A DNA stretch of 64,000 nt from RYN-230 sp963717125. Lineage in GTDB: Bacteria; Actinomycetota; Actinomycetes; Streptosporangiales; Streptosporangiaceae. The stretch lies in NCBI GenBank assembly GCA_963717125.1, contig CAVQVG010000018.1, positions 186,001 through 250,000 of the forward strand, written 5' to 3'. The notes beneath the pieces are model-generated. The model had not been told where the DNA came from, ran no database searches, and was given only the letters and a program-made list of their open reading frames with translations. Positions 26,820 to 35,834 of the stretch are shown here, in pieces (the stretch's first letter is position 1; the number at the start of each line of letters is the position of its first letter). Both the position numbers and the translations under genes were made by a program.

Positions 26820-27905
26820 ATGACCACGGCCCGCGGTGGGCAGGCGTCCATCGTGACCAGTGAAGCGGCCGGGCCGGAGCCGGCCATCCGGCCCTGGGTG
26901 CTGCACGTCAACTTGGACCAGTTCATCGCGGCCGTCGAGGTGCTGCGCCACCCTGAGCTGCGCGGCCGCCCGGTGGTGGTCGGCGGCGACGGGGACCCAG
27001 CCAAGCGGGGCGTGGTCAGCACCGCGTCGTATGAGGCGCGGCAGCACGGGGTGCATTCGGGCCTGCCGTTGCGGACCGCCGCGCGGCGCTGCCCGGACTG
27101 CGTGTTCCTGCCGGTGGACAAAGCTGCCTACGAGGCCGTCTCGGCCGAGGTGATGGCCATCCTCCGGGACACCGGCTGGACCACCGAGGTGCTGGGCTGG
27201 GACGAGGCGTTCCTGGCCGTGCCGGCCGCCGACCCCGAGCGGGTGGCCCGGGACATCGCCGCCCGGATCCAGGCCGGGACCGGGCTGCACGCCTCGGTCG
27301 GCATCGGCCACAACAAGCTGCAGGCCAAGCTGGCCACCGGCTTCGGCAAGCCGGACGGCGTGTTCCGGCTGACCAGCCAGACCTGGTTCGACGTGCTGGG
27401 CGACCGGCCCACCGACGCGCTGTGGGGGATCGGGGCCAAGACCGCCCAGCGGCTGGCCGCGCTGGGCATCGGCACGGTCCGCGAACTGGCCGCGGCCGAC
27501 CCGGACGCGCTGGCCGCCGAGTTCGGCCCGGCCTCCGGCCCCTGGCTGATCCTGGTCGCCCGCGGTATCTCGCACTCGCCGGTGTCCAGCGACCCGTACC
27601 TGGCCCGCTCGCGCGGCCGGGAGGTGACCTACCAGCAGGACATCGGCGACTGGGCCGAGGTGCGCGCCGAGGTGATCCGGCTGGCGCACTGGGTGGCCGA
27701 GGACGTCGCCGCAGAACAGCGGCCAGCCGTCCGGGTCGTGGTCAAGGTGCGGTACGCGCCGTTCCAGACCGGCACCCATTCCCGCACGCTGGGCGGGCCG
27801 ACCGCGGACCCGGCCGCCATCGAGCGGGCCGCGCTGGAGGCGCTGGACCGGTTCACCCGCCGCCGCCCGGTCCGGCTCCTCGGCGTCCGCGCCGAGTTCG
27901 ACTAA
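26820..27905 (+). CDS. dinB2: Y-family DNA polymerase IV, DinB2 type, with altered catalytic Asp
   Basis: 361 residues, closely similar along its whole length to my memory of mycobacterial DinB2: VVVGG, SYEARQHGVHSGLPLRTAARRCP, VLGWDEAFLAV, ASVGIGHNKLQAKLATG, LWGIGAKTAQRL and a little-finger domain ending RPVRLLGVRAEF. DinB2 performs translesion synthesis and tolerates ribonucleotides. The first metal-binding motif reads LHVNLDQF where the family has HVDLDQF: Asn replaces a catalytic Asp. The second acidic pair (DE in GWDEAF) is intact. A one-base change (GAC to AAC) explains it, so it may be an error or an inactive polymerase. The start is the ATG at 26820. Confidence 0.85.
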   Translation: MTTARGGQASIVTSEAAGPEPAIRPWVLHVNLDQFIAAVEVLRHPELRGRPVVVGGDGDPAKRGVVSTASYEARQHGVHSGLPLRTAARRCPDCVFLPVDKAAYEAVSAEVMAILRDTGWTTEVLGWDEAFLAVPAADPERVARDIAARIQAGTGLHASVGIGHNKLQAKLATGFGKPDGVFRLTSQTWFDVLGDRPTDALWGIGAKTAQRLAALGIGTVRELAAADPDALAAEFGPASGPWLILVARGISHSPVSSDPYLARSRGREVTYQQDIGDWAEVRAEVIRLAHWVAEDVAAEQRPAVRVVVKVRYAPFQTGTHSRTLGGPTADPAAIERAALEALDRFTRRRPVRLLGVRAEFD

Positions 27906-27985
27906 TTCGCTGCCGCCCCGCCAGCCCCGCCAGCCCCACCCCGCCCCGCCCGGGCTGCGGGGCCGAGCTTCCCGCCCCGTCCCCA

Positions 27986-28043
27986 ACTACGTGGCTGAAT
28001 CATTCACGTAGTCGGGCGTGCATGGGTGAAGCATTCACGTAGT
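27986..28043. repeat. ACTACGTG / CACGTAGT repeat cluster between convergent genes
   Basis: ACTACGTG (27986-27993) is inverted to CACGTAGT (28005-28012), and a second CACGTAGT (28036-28043) follows 31 bases on. Both rightward copies are preceded by GAATCATT or GAAGCATT, so the unit is about 16 bases. It lies between dinB2 and the convergent zinc-finger gene, a usual place for REP-like elements. Confidence 0.65.
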
Positions 28044-28141
28044 GCCGGGCGGCCAACCATGGCGATGAGTGAAACATTGGGGCAGTTCTGCGGGCGGCTG
28101 GTGGCTGCATGAGTGAGCCGGTTATCGGCCAGGCAAACCGG

Positions 28142-28713
28142 TTACGGCTTGCCGCGGCTGCGAGCGGCCAGGATGATCTGGGTCACCTCGTACCGGGTCA
28201 GGCCGAGCTTGCGCGCGATCTCGTCTGGGCGCAGCCCCTGCTGGTTGTACAGCACGGCCAGCCTGCGCTGGGACGGCGTGCCCGGCTGGCGCGGGGCCGC
28301 CGGGCGGCCCGGTGGCCGGGCCGGGGCTCAGGCCGCGCCAGGGCTGGCCGCGCCGCGTCTGGCCCAGCAGTCTCCGCGGCTGGCTTGGCCGTCTCCGTGA
28401 TTGGCTTGGCCGTCTCCGCGGCTGGCTTGGCCGTCTCCGCGGCTGGCTTGGCTGGCGCGGGCGCCGGGCCGGCGCGGCCAAACGTGCCGCGGCGCTGGTC
28501 GTGGTACTTACCATCGGCCAGGTCGGTCTTGGTCTCGTCGTCCAGCAGCAGATACTGCTCGGCCGACTTGTTCACCCCGACCGCCACCATGGTCAGGCCC
28601 TTGAGGTTCTTCGCCTGGCACTCCGGCGACATGCAGTAGTTGTATTTCTTGGCCCGCTCGGGATGCAGCTGCGTCCCGCAGGTCACACACGTGGCAATGT
28701 TCTTCTCAGTCAT
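28142..28713 (-). CDS. Zinc-ribbon protein with C-terminal HTH, frameshifted
   Basis: After correction about 190 residues. From the ATG at 28713: a four-Cys zinc-ribbon (CVTCG, then CMSPEC about 18 residues later) with LHPERAKKYNY between, a conserved KGLTMVAVGVNKSAEQY segment, a low-complexity linker of AETAKPA repeats, and in another frame a helix-turn-helix (LYNQQGLRPDEIARKLGL, then TRYEVTQII) ending at the TAA at 28142. The indel lies somewhere in 28280-28330, inside GC-rich linker sequence. It looks like a DNA- or RNA-binding regulator; I recall similar actinobacterial proteins without a named function. Confidence 0.7.
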
Positions 28714-28740
28714 GACTTCCACCAGGTAAAACCACGCCGG

Positions 28741-28800
28741 CCCGGCTGCTGTTCCGGAGGACGGGCTGCTGTTCCGGCCGACGGACTGCTGTTCGGGGCG
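28741..28800. repeat. Three 20-base tandem repeats in a divergent promoter region
   Basis: Three consecutive 20-base units each contain CTGCTGTTC(C/G)GG. The period is exactly two helical turns, so one protein could bind each unit on the same DNA face. They lie between the zinc-ribbon/HTH gene (start 28713, leftward) and the thioesterase gene (start 28811, rightward). Confidence 0.7.
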
Positions 28801-28810
28801 CCGGGGTAGC

Positions 28811-29218
28811 GTGTGCGCAGTGACGGACGACAACCTGCTGCCGCTCATGCCGTTCGCGGCCACCCTGGGCATCGAGCTCGACGCGGCCGACGCCGCCGAG
28901 GTCCGGGGTCACCTGGCCTGGTCGGAACGGTTGTGCACGACCGGCGGAGTGATGCACGGCGGCGCGCTGATGGGCCTGGCCGACAGCCTGGGCGGGCTGT
29001 GCGCGTACCTGAACCTGCCGGCGGGCGCGCAGACCGCGACCATCAGCTCCGGGACGGTGTTCCTGCGCGGTGTGCGGGACGGCGTGGTCACCGCGGTGTC
29101 GCGGCCGCTGCACACCGGGCGGACCGTCATCGTGGTGCAGACCGAGCTATTCGACGCCGCCGGCCGGCTGGCCGCCCAGGTAACCCAGACGCAGGCGGTG
29201 CTGGGGGAAACCAGGTAA
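28811..29218 (+). CDS. PaaI-type hotdog thioesterase
   Basis: 135 residues from GTG at 28811; a second in-frame GTG at 28820 is possible. The hotdog fold is marked by GGVMHGGALMGLADSLGG, with the HGG turn and catalytic Asp/Gly region, and by TVFLRGVRDGVVTAVS in the long strands. PaaI/YbgC-like enzymes hydrolyse acyl-CoA thioesters. Length is normal. It is divergent from the zinc-ribbon gene across the 20-base repeats. Confidence 0.85.
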   Translation: MCAVTDDNLLPLMPFAATLGIELDAADAAEVRGHLAWSERLCTTGGVMHGGALMGLADSLGGLCAYLNLPAGAQTATISSGTVFLRGVRDGVVTAVSRPLHTGRTVIVVQTELFDAAGRLAAQVTQTQAVLGETR

Positions 29219-29232
29219 GTGCGTTGGGCAGC

Positions 29233-30036
29233 TTATTTGGATTTCGCGTCGGTCTTGCGGGCCGCGCTGACCGGCGGCGGATCCGGCTTGTCCTGCAGGC
29301 CGGAGACGAAATCCTCGAAGCGAACCCGGAGCCGGACCACCGGCTGGCGGAGCCGCCGCTCCCGGCGCGCGGCGCGGGCCCGCTTGTGCGGCCGGTTCTG
29401 GTAGCGCCAGTGGGCCCACGGTGAGCCGGGCCGGGCCAGCCGCATCGCGCCCACGATGAGCAGCGGGAACAGGAACAGGCCGAACAGGCCGGTCCAGATC
29501 TTGCCCTTGAGCAGGGTGACCGCGGCCAGGCCGAAGCTGAACACCACACTGATGGTCAGGCCGATGATCGCCTCGGCGGCGCTCGCGTGCTGGCCGGCCG
29601 GGCTGGGCGCGACCGACGGGACGATGCCGAGCAGCAGCAGCACGGTGATCCCGGCCGCGACGAACACCGCCTCCACGGACAGCCGCCCGGCGCTGCTCCA
29701 GTACACGTCCTTCAGGTGCAGGATCAGGGCGAACTCGTCCAGGACGAGCGCGGCGCCCAGCCCGAACAGGGCGGCCGCGCCGGCCCGCCACTCCAGTGAG
29801 CCGACCGGGGCGACGATGCCGGTGACGCCGCCGACCATCATGAAGATCACGCCGAACACCATGTGGTGCACGTGGAAGTCGCCCGGCGTGACGTTGCCCG
29901 GCCACCAGCGGACCTTGGCGCGGATCATCCGGACCGAAAGCCGGATGAACCCGAAACCAGCCACGAACGCCACGAAGAAACAGAACAGCGGAAACCGCCC
30001 TGTATCCACGATCTTCGTGCTGAACCAGCTGGACAT
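29233..30036 (-). CDS. Polytopic membrane protein of unknown function
   Basis: 267 residues from the ATG at 30036, which follows GGTGGGGG; a longer reading upstream overlaps the divergent gene and is rejected. About seven hydrophobic helices; conserved-looking segments are PGDFHVHHMVFGV, with three His near a membrane entry, and ALVLDEFALILHLKDVYW. The His/Asp/Glu-rich positions suggest a metal site inside the membrane. The C-terminal 70 residues are basic and cytoplasmic. I recognise no named family. Confidence 0.7.
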   Translation of the reverse strand: MSSWFSTKIVDTGRFPLFCFFVAFVAGFGFIRLSVRMIRAKVRWWPGNVTPGDFHVHHMVFGVIFMMVGGVTGIVAPVGSLEWRAGAAALFGLGAALVLDEFALILHLKDVYWSSAGRLSVEAVFVAAGITVLLLLGIVPSVAPSPAGQHASAAEAIIGLTISVVFSFGLAAVTLLKGKIWTGLFGLFLFPLLIVGAMRLARPGSPWAHWRYQNRPHKRARAARRERRLRQPVVRLRVRFEDFVSGLQDKPDPPPVSAARKTDAKSK

Positions 30037-30145
30037 GCCGCCCCCACCAGCCGGGCTGACGTTTGTCGGGTTGTTATCACCGAGCGTATGCGATCGAAAC
30101 CGGAAGGGCGTCGGCCCGGCCCGTTGTTTCTGAGCAGTTAATGTT

Positions 30146-31800
30146 ATGGCTGTGGGGGTACCGGGGCCCGTGGTTCGCGGACGAATCCGGCGACATGCCC
30201 GCCGTGCGGCGGCGGTGCTCGCGGCCGGGCTGCTGGTCGGGCTGGGCGCGGCCGGCAGCCGCGCGACCGCGGCGACCGGCACGGCTGGGGCGACCGGCGC
30301 GACGGCGGCCACCGGCACAGCTGGGGCGACCGGGGCGGCTGGGGTGACCGCGGCGGCCAGCCCGCCGGCCCATACCGTGGTCAGCTTCACCTGGGGCGGC
30401 GGCTTCGCCAACCAGATGGGCGCGCTGCCGATCTTCCGCCAGTACCACATGCACGCCACCTACTACGTGCCGTCCGGCCTGGTCTGCGTGCCCGACACCG
30501 ACCCGGACTGTACCCGGACGCCGTACCTGACGCTGCCGGACGTGCGGACGCTGACCGCGGCGGGCAACGAGATCGGCGGGCTGACCGTGCTGCACCAGCG
30601 GCTAACCGGGATTCCCGCCGCGGAGGCCGCGCGGGAGATCTGCCAGGACCGGGTCAACCTGACCGGGTGGGGTATGCGGGTCACCGACTTCGCCTACCCG
30701 TTCGCCCAGGTGACCAAGACGCTGCAAGATCTGGTCCGGCGTTGCGGGTACAACACCGCGCTGGGCGCCGGGGAGTTGCGCGGCGCCGGGCTGTGTGAGT
30801 CGTGTGGCTGGGCGGAGACCATCCCGCCGCAGAACCCGTACCTGCTCCGCGCGCCGATCGAGGTGTCCTCGGTGGGCACCCGGTGGACCGCGGCCACGTT
30901 CGAGTCGATCGTGACCGGCGCGCAGCGGCACGGCGGGGGCTGGATCATCTTCAACATCCACGACGTGTGCGCCCAGGACTGCGCGCTGGGCGTCACCAAG
31001 CCGGAGCTGAGCAGCGTGCTGGCCTGGCTGGCCGGCCAGGCCAGCCACGGGGTCACGGTGCGGACCGTCCGGCAGGTGACGGGCGGCCCGGTCCGGCCGG
31101 TGCGGGCCGGCCCCACGCCGCCGCCGATCCGCGGCCCGGGCGTCAGCAACGCCGCGCTGGCCACCCGGGGCCCGGACGGCGTGCCCGCCTGCTTCCAGAC
31201 CGCCCGGTACGGCTCGAACACGGCCCGGTTCGGCTACCAGCCGCCGGCGGGCCGGGCGGCGCCGGGGCGGAGACCATCCGGATGACCGGCTGGACGTCCG
31301 GGGACGCCAAGCTGCTGCCGGTGCTGGACCTCGGGCAGTGCGCGCCCCCCGCCACCGCGGGCCAGCGCTACAGCGTGGCCGAGTCCTACCGGTCCAGCCG
31401 GCCGGTCCGGTTCGACCTGTACTACCGCACCACGGTCGGCAACTGGCTGTACTGGACCAGCAGCCCGGCCATGCCCGAGGCCGGCGAGTGGACACAGACG
31501 TCGTGGAATACGCCGGCCCTGCCGCGCGGCGCCACCGCGGTCAGCTTCGGCCTGGCCATCGGCTCGAACGGCACGGTTTCGGTGAGCCGGTACAGCCTCC
31601 AGCCGGTCCGGTACAGCGGCACCCGGCTGCTCGTGTTCGGCGTGGTGGCGCTGGCCCTGCTGGGGTACTTCACGCTGCGGCGGCGCCGGTTCCGGCGCCA
31701 CGAGGCGGCCCGGGCCGGGCCGGATCCGGAGCCGGCCAGCGTGCCGGACAGCGCGGCCGGCCCGCCGCCTGGCGCCCCGCAGCCGCCTGGTCCCCGGTAG
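30146..31800 (+). CDS. Polysaccharide-deacetylase-like secreted protein, degenerate active site, frameshifted
   Basis: About 550 residues after correction. Signal/anchor region (about 20-48), a Thr/Gly/Ala repeat stalk (ATGTAGATG units), then a NodB-like barrel: VVSFTWGGGFANQM aligns with the catalytic VSLTFDDG motif but both Asp are replaced by Gly, and EIGGLTVLH aligns with EIGSHTVDH with the first metal His lost. FAYPFAQVTK and IIFNIHDVC keep the later barrel motifs. The second frame adds a beta-rich domain and a C-terminal membrane helix with basic tail (LLVFGVVALALLGYF). An indel at about 31242-31266 joins them. Likely a surface binding protein, not an active deacetylase. Confidence 0.7.
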
Positions 31801-31931
31801 CCGCCCAGCGCCCGCTTAGCTACTAGGCCCGCCGTAGCCACCGGGCCCCGTAGCCGCCGGGCCGGCCCAGGCCGTACGCTGGCCGCCGGGCCGCGGCTGG
31901 CCAGAGCGAGCTGGCGGAGGGAGACCGCAGG

Positions 31932-32819
31932 GTGCAGCTGATCAGGTTCCGCGCTGCAGGTGGGGCGCCGCGGGTCGGCGTGCTGGAGGATGGCGAGGTC
32001 AGGGGGCTGCCCGGGATCGGCACCATGGCCGATCTGCTCGCCCTGCCGGTGCTCGCGGTGCGCGAGTTGTGCACCGGCCAGGCGACGGGGGACCCGCCGT
32101 TCGAGCCGGTGCGGTTCGACCCGGCCAGCCTGCTCGCGCCGCTGGACGGCCGGACCGAGGTGTGGGCGGCCGGCGTCACCTACGAGCGGTCCCGGCACGC
32201 CCGGGTGCAGGAGAGCGCGGACTCGGCGGACATCTACGAGCGGGTGTACGACGCGCCCCGGCCGGAGCTGTTCTTCAAGTCGGCGGCCTGGCGGGTGGCC
32301 GGGCCGGGCGCCCCGGTCAGCGTGCGCGCCGATTCCGAGGTGAACGTGCCAGAACCGGAACTGGCCGCGGTGCTGAACTCGGCGGGCGAGCCGGTCGGCT
32401 ACACCGTCTGCAACGACCTGAGCTCCCGGTCGATCGAGGGGGAGAACCCGCTCTACCTGCCGCAGGCCAAGATCTACCTGGGCGGTTGTGCGGCTGGGCC
32501 GTGGATCCGGCCGGCCTGGGAAGTACCGGATCCGTACGACCTGACCATGGATATGACGATCAGCCGGGACGGCGCCACCGCCTGGACCGGCCAGGCCAGC
32601 ACCCGGGGGCTGCGCCGGACCGTGGCCGAGCTGGCCCGGTTCCTGTTCCGCGAGGATGAGTTCCCGGCCGGCGTGCTGCTGTCCACCGGTACCAGCCTGG
32701 TCCCGGACCTGCCGTTCACGCTGCGCGCGGGGGACGAGATCCGGATCTCCATCGCCGGGATCGGCGAGCTGGTCAATCACGTGGTGCGGGGCAAAGCCGC
32801 GCTGGGCACAGTGTCCTGA
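31932..32819 (+). CDS. Fumarylacetoacetate-hydrolase superfamily protein
   Basis: 295 residues from the GTG at 31932 after a purine-rich GGAGGGAG. FAH-fold motifs: AAGVTYERS, the metal-binding VPEPELAAVL with Glu pair, and GYTVCNDLSSRSIEGENPLY. This form resembles 2-keto-3-deoxy-sugar-acid dehydratase/hydrolase relatives (for example arabonate or xylonate pathways) more than FAH itself. The substrate is not certain. The stop meets the convergent phosphatase stop with no gap. Confidence 0.85.
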   Translation: MQLIRFRAAGGAPRVGVLEDGEVRGLPGIGTMADLLALPVLAVRELCTGQATGDPPFEPVRFDPASLLAPLDGRTEVWAAGVTYERSRHARVQESADSADIYERVYDAPRPELFFKSAAWRVAGPGAPVSVRADSEVNVPEPELAAVLNSAGEPVGYTVCNDLSSRSIEGENPLYLPQAKIYLGGCAAGPWIRPAWEVPDPYDLTMDMTISRDGATAWTGQASTRGLRRTVAELARFLFREDEFPAGVLLSTGTSLVPDLPFTLRAGDEIRISIAGIGELVNHVVRGKAALGTVS

Positions 32820-33530
32820 TCACTGCTCCAGGTGCGCGGTGTCGTTGTAGCCGCGGAGGATCCACCGCTCGGGCGTGATGACCAGCCGGGAGATGGACCC
32901 GTTGTCCGCGCCCAGGAAGGCGAACGGCCGGGAACCGGTGGCCAGCGCCAGCGCCTGGCCGATGACCCCGCCGTGCACCACCACCGCGACCCGCTGGTCC
33001 GGGTGGGCGGCCGCGATCCCGCGGATCGCGCCGCCGACCCGGGTGGCGAACGCCTCGGCCGGCTCGGCGCCCGGGATGACGTCCCAGCGTTCTTCGGCCC
33101 ACATCCGCTCGGCCACCGGATGGTTCTCGGCCACCTTCTTGCGAAACAGGCCGGCCTCCCAGTCACCCAGGTTGACCTCGCGCAGGTCCGGTTCCACCTG
33201 TGGGGTCAGGCCGAGCCGGTGGGCCAGCGGCGCCGCGGTCTGCGCGGTACGGCGCAGCGTGGTCACGTAGATCGCGTCGATCCGGATCTTGGCCAGCCGC
33301 TCCGCGACCAGCTCGGCCTGGGCCCGCCCCTCGGCCGACAGTTCCGGGTCGGCGTGGCCGCCGGCCAGCGGGAATGGTTCTTCCAGGTAGGCCGCCTGCG
33401 ACTCGCCATGCCGGATCAGCAGCAGCTCGGTGCCGCCGGGCGGCAGCCGGAAGCGGGCCTGCCGGTAGGCCATCGCGCCGGGGTGCGGAGGCTGGTCGGC
33501 CGGGTCGGCGGGGGGGTCGTGCTCAGGCAT
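32820..33530 (-). CDS. Histidine-phosphatase (phosphoglycerate-mutase-like) protein
   Basis: About 236 residues from the ATG at 33530, after AGGTGG. The phosphohistidine motif LLIRHGES, the second conserved His in VAVVVHGGVIG and the distal Glu region define the branch. Family members dephosphorylate sugar phosphates, nucleotides or proteins; the long insert (EENHPVAERMWAEERWDV-like) is common in actinobacterial forms. No pathway link from neighbours. Confidence 0.85.
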   Translation of the reverse strand: MPEHDPPADPADQPPHPGAMAYRQARFRLPPGGTELLLIRHGESQAAYLEEPFPLAGGHADPELSAEGRAQAELVAERLAKIRIDAIYVTTLRRTAQTAAPLAHRLGLTPQVEPDLREVNLGDWEAGLFRKKVAENHPVAERMWAEERWDVIPGAEPAEAFATRVGGAIRGIAAAHPDQRVAVVVHGGVIGQALALATGSRPFAFLGADNGSISRLVITPERWILRGYNDTAHLEQ

Positions 33531-33685
33531 CACCACCTGGGCAGGGTAGCCCGGCCCGCCTGCGGACTCCGCAGCCGGGCGGGGTGCGCAGGCAGGCCGG
33601 GGCCGCCGCCTGGCCGGGCCGCCGCCCAGCCGGGGCAGCCGGCAGGCCTAGGTCCGCCGGCCGGCCCAGGTCCGCCGCCGGAACG

Positions 33686-33966
33686 TCAGTGCCGGGAGGC
33701 GAACCAGGGCTGGTGCAGGTCCAGGTACCTGACGTCGTCCAGCAGGGACATCTCCTCGTCCAGCAGCCGGGCCGCATCGGCGGGCAGCTCCTGCTGTTCC
33801 GCCGCGCGGGCCTGCTGCTCCGAGAGGAACGCGATGGTCTGGTGACCCCGTAGGTGCCGCCGAGCCAGCCCGCCGCGGCTGGCTCCAGGTCGCGCTCCCA
33901 GCGCGCTATGGCCTGCCGGGCCGCCGCCGCATCGCCGATCCGGCCCTGAATGATCTGCACGAACAT
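33686..33966 (-). CDS. Small actinobacterial conserved protein (MFVQIIQGR start), frameshifted
   Basis: About 93 residues after frame correction. The start MFVQIIQGRIGDAAAARQAI and WERDLEPAAAGWLGGTYGVT match a family I remember as widespread small actinobacterial proteins with an ABM-like ferredoxin fold. The C-terminal part (QTIAFLSEQQARAAEQQ to FASRH) is in another frame; an indel at about 33838-33850 joins them. Function unknown. It is divergent from choline dehydrogenase. Confidence 0.6.
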
Positions 33967-34114
33967 GACGCATACCCCCCGTGTATGGCCGGCCCGGCGC
34001 TGGCATCCCCCCGGATCGCGCAGGCCAGCCGTGTGCCGATGCCGTTATTGTACGAATCGGCCCGCCGGTGGGGCGGGCACGCAGCCTGCCGGGCGGGCGC
34101 GCGGAGGAGGGCGG

Positions 34115-35833
34115 ATGGCTCCAGCCGAGTACGACTTCATCATCGTCGGCGGCGGCAGCGCCGGCAGCGCCCTCGCCAACCGGCTGTCCGCCGACCCGCG
34201 GACCCGGGTGCTCGTGCTCGAAGCTGGCCGGCCGGACTACCCGTGGGACGTCTACATCCACATGCCCGCCGCGCTCACATTTCCGATCGGCAACCGCTTC
34301 TACGACTGGGGCTACCGGAGCGAGCCCGAGCCAGGGCTGAACGGGCGCAGCATCTACCACGCCCGGGGCAAGGTGCTCGGCGGGTCGAGCAGCATCAACG
34401 GCATGATCTTCCAGCGCGGCAACCCGCTGGACTACCAGCGCTGGGCGGCCGACCCGGGGATGGCCGGCTGGGACTACGCGCACTGCCTGCCGTACTTCAA
34501 GAAGATGGAGACGTGCCTGGCCGGGGCGGACGAGTTCCGCGGCGGCGACGGCCCGCTGATCCTGGAACGCGGCCCGGCCACCAGCCCGCTGTTCCAGGCC
34601 TTCTTCCAGGCGGTGCAGCAGGCCGGGTACCCGCTGACCAAGGACGTGAACGGGTACCGGCAGGAAGGTTTCGCGGCGTTCGACCGGAACATCTCCCGGG
34701 GCCGCCGGCTGAGCGCGGCGCGCGCTTACCTGCACCCGGTGATGGGCCGGCCCAACCTGGAAGTGACCACCCGGGCCTTCGTTACCAAGATCATTTTTGA
34801 GGGGCGCCGCGCGGTCGGCCTGGAGTACCGGCAGGGCGGCGCCGGCCGCGGCAGCGGCCCGTCCCGGCTGGTCCGCGGCGACGAGATCATCCTGTGCGGC
34901 GGCGCCATCAACACCCCGCAGTTGCTGCAGCTGTCCGGGGTGGGCAGCGCGGAACTGCTCCGTGGGCTGGGCATTCACGTCGTCGCCGAGCTGCCCGGGG
35001 TGGGCGAGAACCTGCAGGACCACCTCGAGGTCTACGTGCAGTACGGGTCCAAACTGCCGGTCTCGGTGGCCCCGGCGCTGAAGCTGCGCAACCGCCCCAT
35101 GGTCGGCGCGAAATGGCTGTTCCTGCGCAGCGGCCCCGGGTCGACCAACCACTTCGAGGGCGGCGGGTTCATCCGCAGCAACGACGAGGTGCCCTACCCG
35201 AACCTGATGTACCACTTCCTGCCGATCGCGATCCGCTACGACGGCTCGTCGCCAGAGAAGGGGGCAGGGGAGGCGGGTGGGGGGCACGGCTACCAGGTGC
35301 ACGTCGGCCCGATGTACTCCGATTCCCGCGGCACGGTCCGGATCGTGTCCCGCGATCCCGAGGTGCACCCGGCGCTGCGGTTCAACTACCTGTCCACGCC
35401 CACCGACCGCAGGGAGTGGGCCGAGGCCATCCGGATCACCCGGAACATCCTGAACCAGCCCGCGTTCGACGAGTTCAACGCGGGCGAGCTCTCGCCCGGC
35501 CCGGAGGTCGCCAGCGACGAGCAGATCCTGGACTGGGTGCGCCGGGACGCGGAGACCGCCCTGCACCCGTCCTGCACCTGCAAGATGGGCACCGGCAACG
35601 GGGCGGTGGTCGACCCGGCCAGCATGCGGGTGCACGGCCTGGACGGGCTGCGTATCGTGGACGCCTCGGTCATGCCGTACGTCACCAACGGCAACATCTA
35701 CGCGCCGGTGATGATGACCGCGGAGAAGGCCGCCGACCTGATCCTGGGCAACACGCCGCTGCCGCCGGAGAACGTCGAGTTCTACCGGCACCAGCCGGGC
35801 GTCCAGCCCGGCACCCCCGCCCCGGCAGCATAG
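34115..35833 (+). CDS. betA: Choline dehydrogenase (GMC oxidoreductase)
   Basis: 572 residues; the ATG at 34115 has a GGAGGAGG site. GMC flavoprotein: FAD-binding IIVGGGSAGSALANRLS at the N-terminus, GMC signature ARGKVLGGSSSINGMIFQRG, and the choline-dehydrogenase-like DYQRWAADPGMAGWDY and HPSCTCKMGTGNGAVVDP near the C-terminus. It should oxidise choline to betaine aldehyde at the membrane, feeding electrons to the respiratory chain. With the aldehyde dehydrogenase at 39.6 kb this gives glycine betaine. A decarboxylase gene follows after one base. Other GMC alcohols are possible substrates. Confidence 0.85.
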   Translation: MAPAEYDFIIVGGGSAGSALANRLSADPRTRVLVLEAGRPDYPWDVYIHMPAALTFPIGNRFYDWGYRSEPEPGLNGRSIYHARGKVLGGSSSINGMIFQRGNPLDYQRWAADPGMAGWDYAHCLPYFKKMETCLAGADEFRGGDGPLILERGPATSPLFQAFFQAVQQAGYPLTKDVNGYRQEGFAAFDRNISRGRRLSAARAYLHPVMGRPNLEVTTRAFVTKIIFEGRRAVGLEYRQGGAGRGSGPSRLVRGDEIILCGGAINTPQLLQLSGVGSAELLRGLGIHVVAELPGVGENLQDHLEVYVQYGSKLPVSVAPALKLRNRPMVGAKWLFLRSGPGSTNHFEGGGFIRSNDEVPYPNLMYHFLPIAIRYDGSSPEKGAGEAGGGHGYQVHVGPMYSDSRGTVRIVSRDPEVHPALRFNYLSTPTDRREWAEAIRITRNILNQPAFDEFNAGELSPGPEVASDEQILDWVRRDAETALHPSCTCKMGTGNGAVVDPASMRVHGLDGLRIVDASVMPYVTNGNIYAPVMMTAEKAADLILGNTPLPPENVEFYRHQPGVQPGTPAPAA

Positions 35834-35834
35834 G

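Noticed and set aside
26571..26820. Promoter at 26571 as the dinB2 promoter
   Set aside because: A strong intrinsic terminator at 26637-26670 lies between, so most transcription should stop before dinB2; a leaky leader cannot be excluded.
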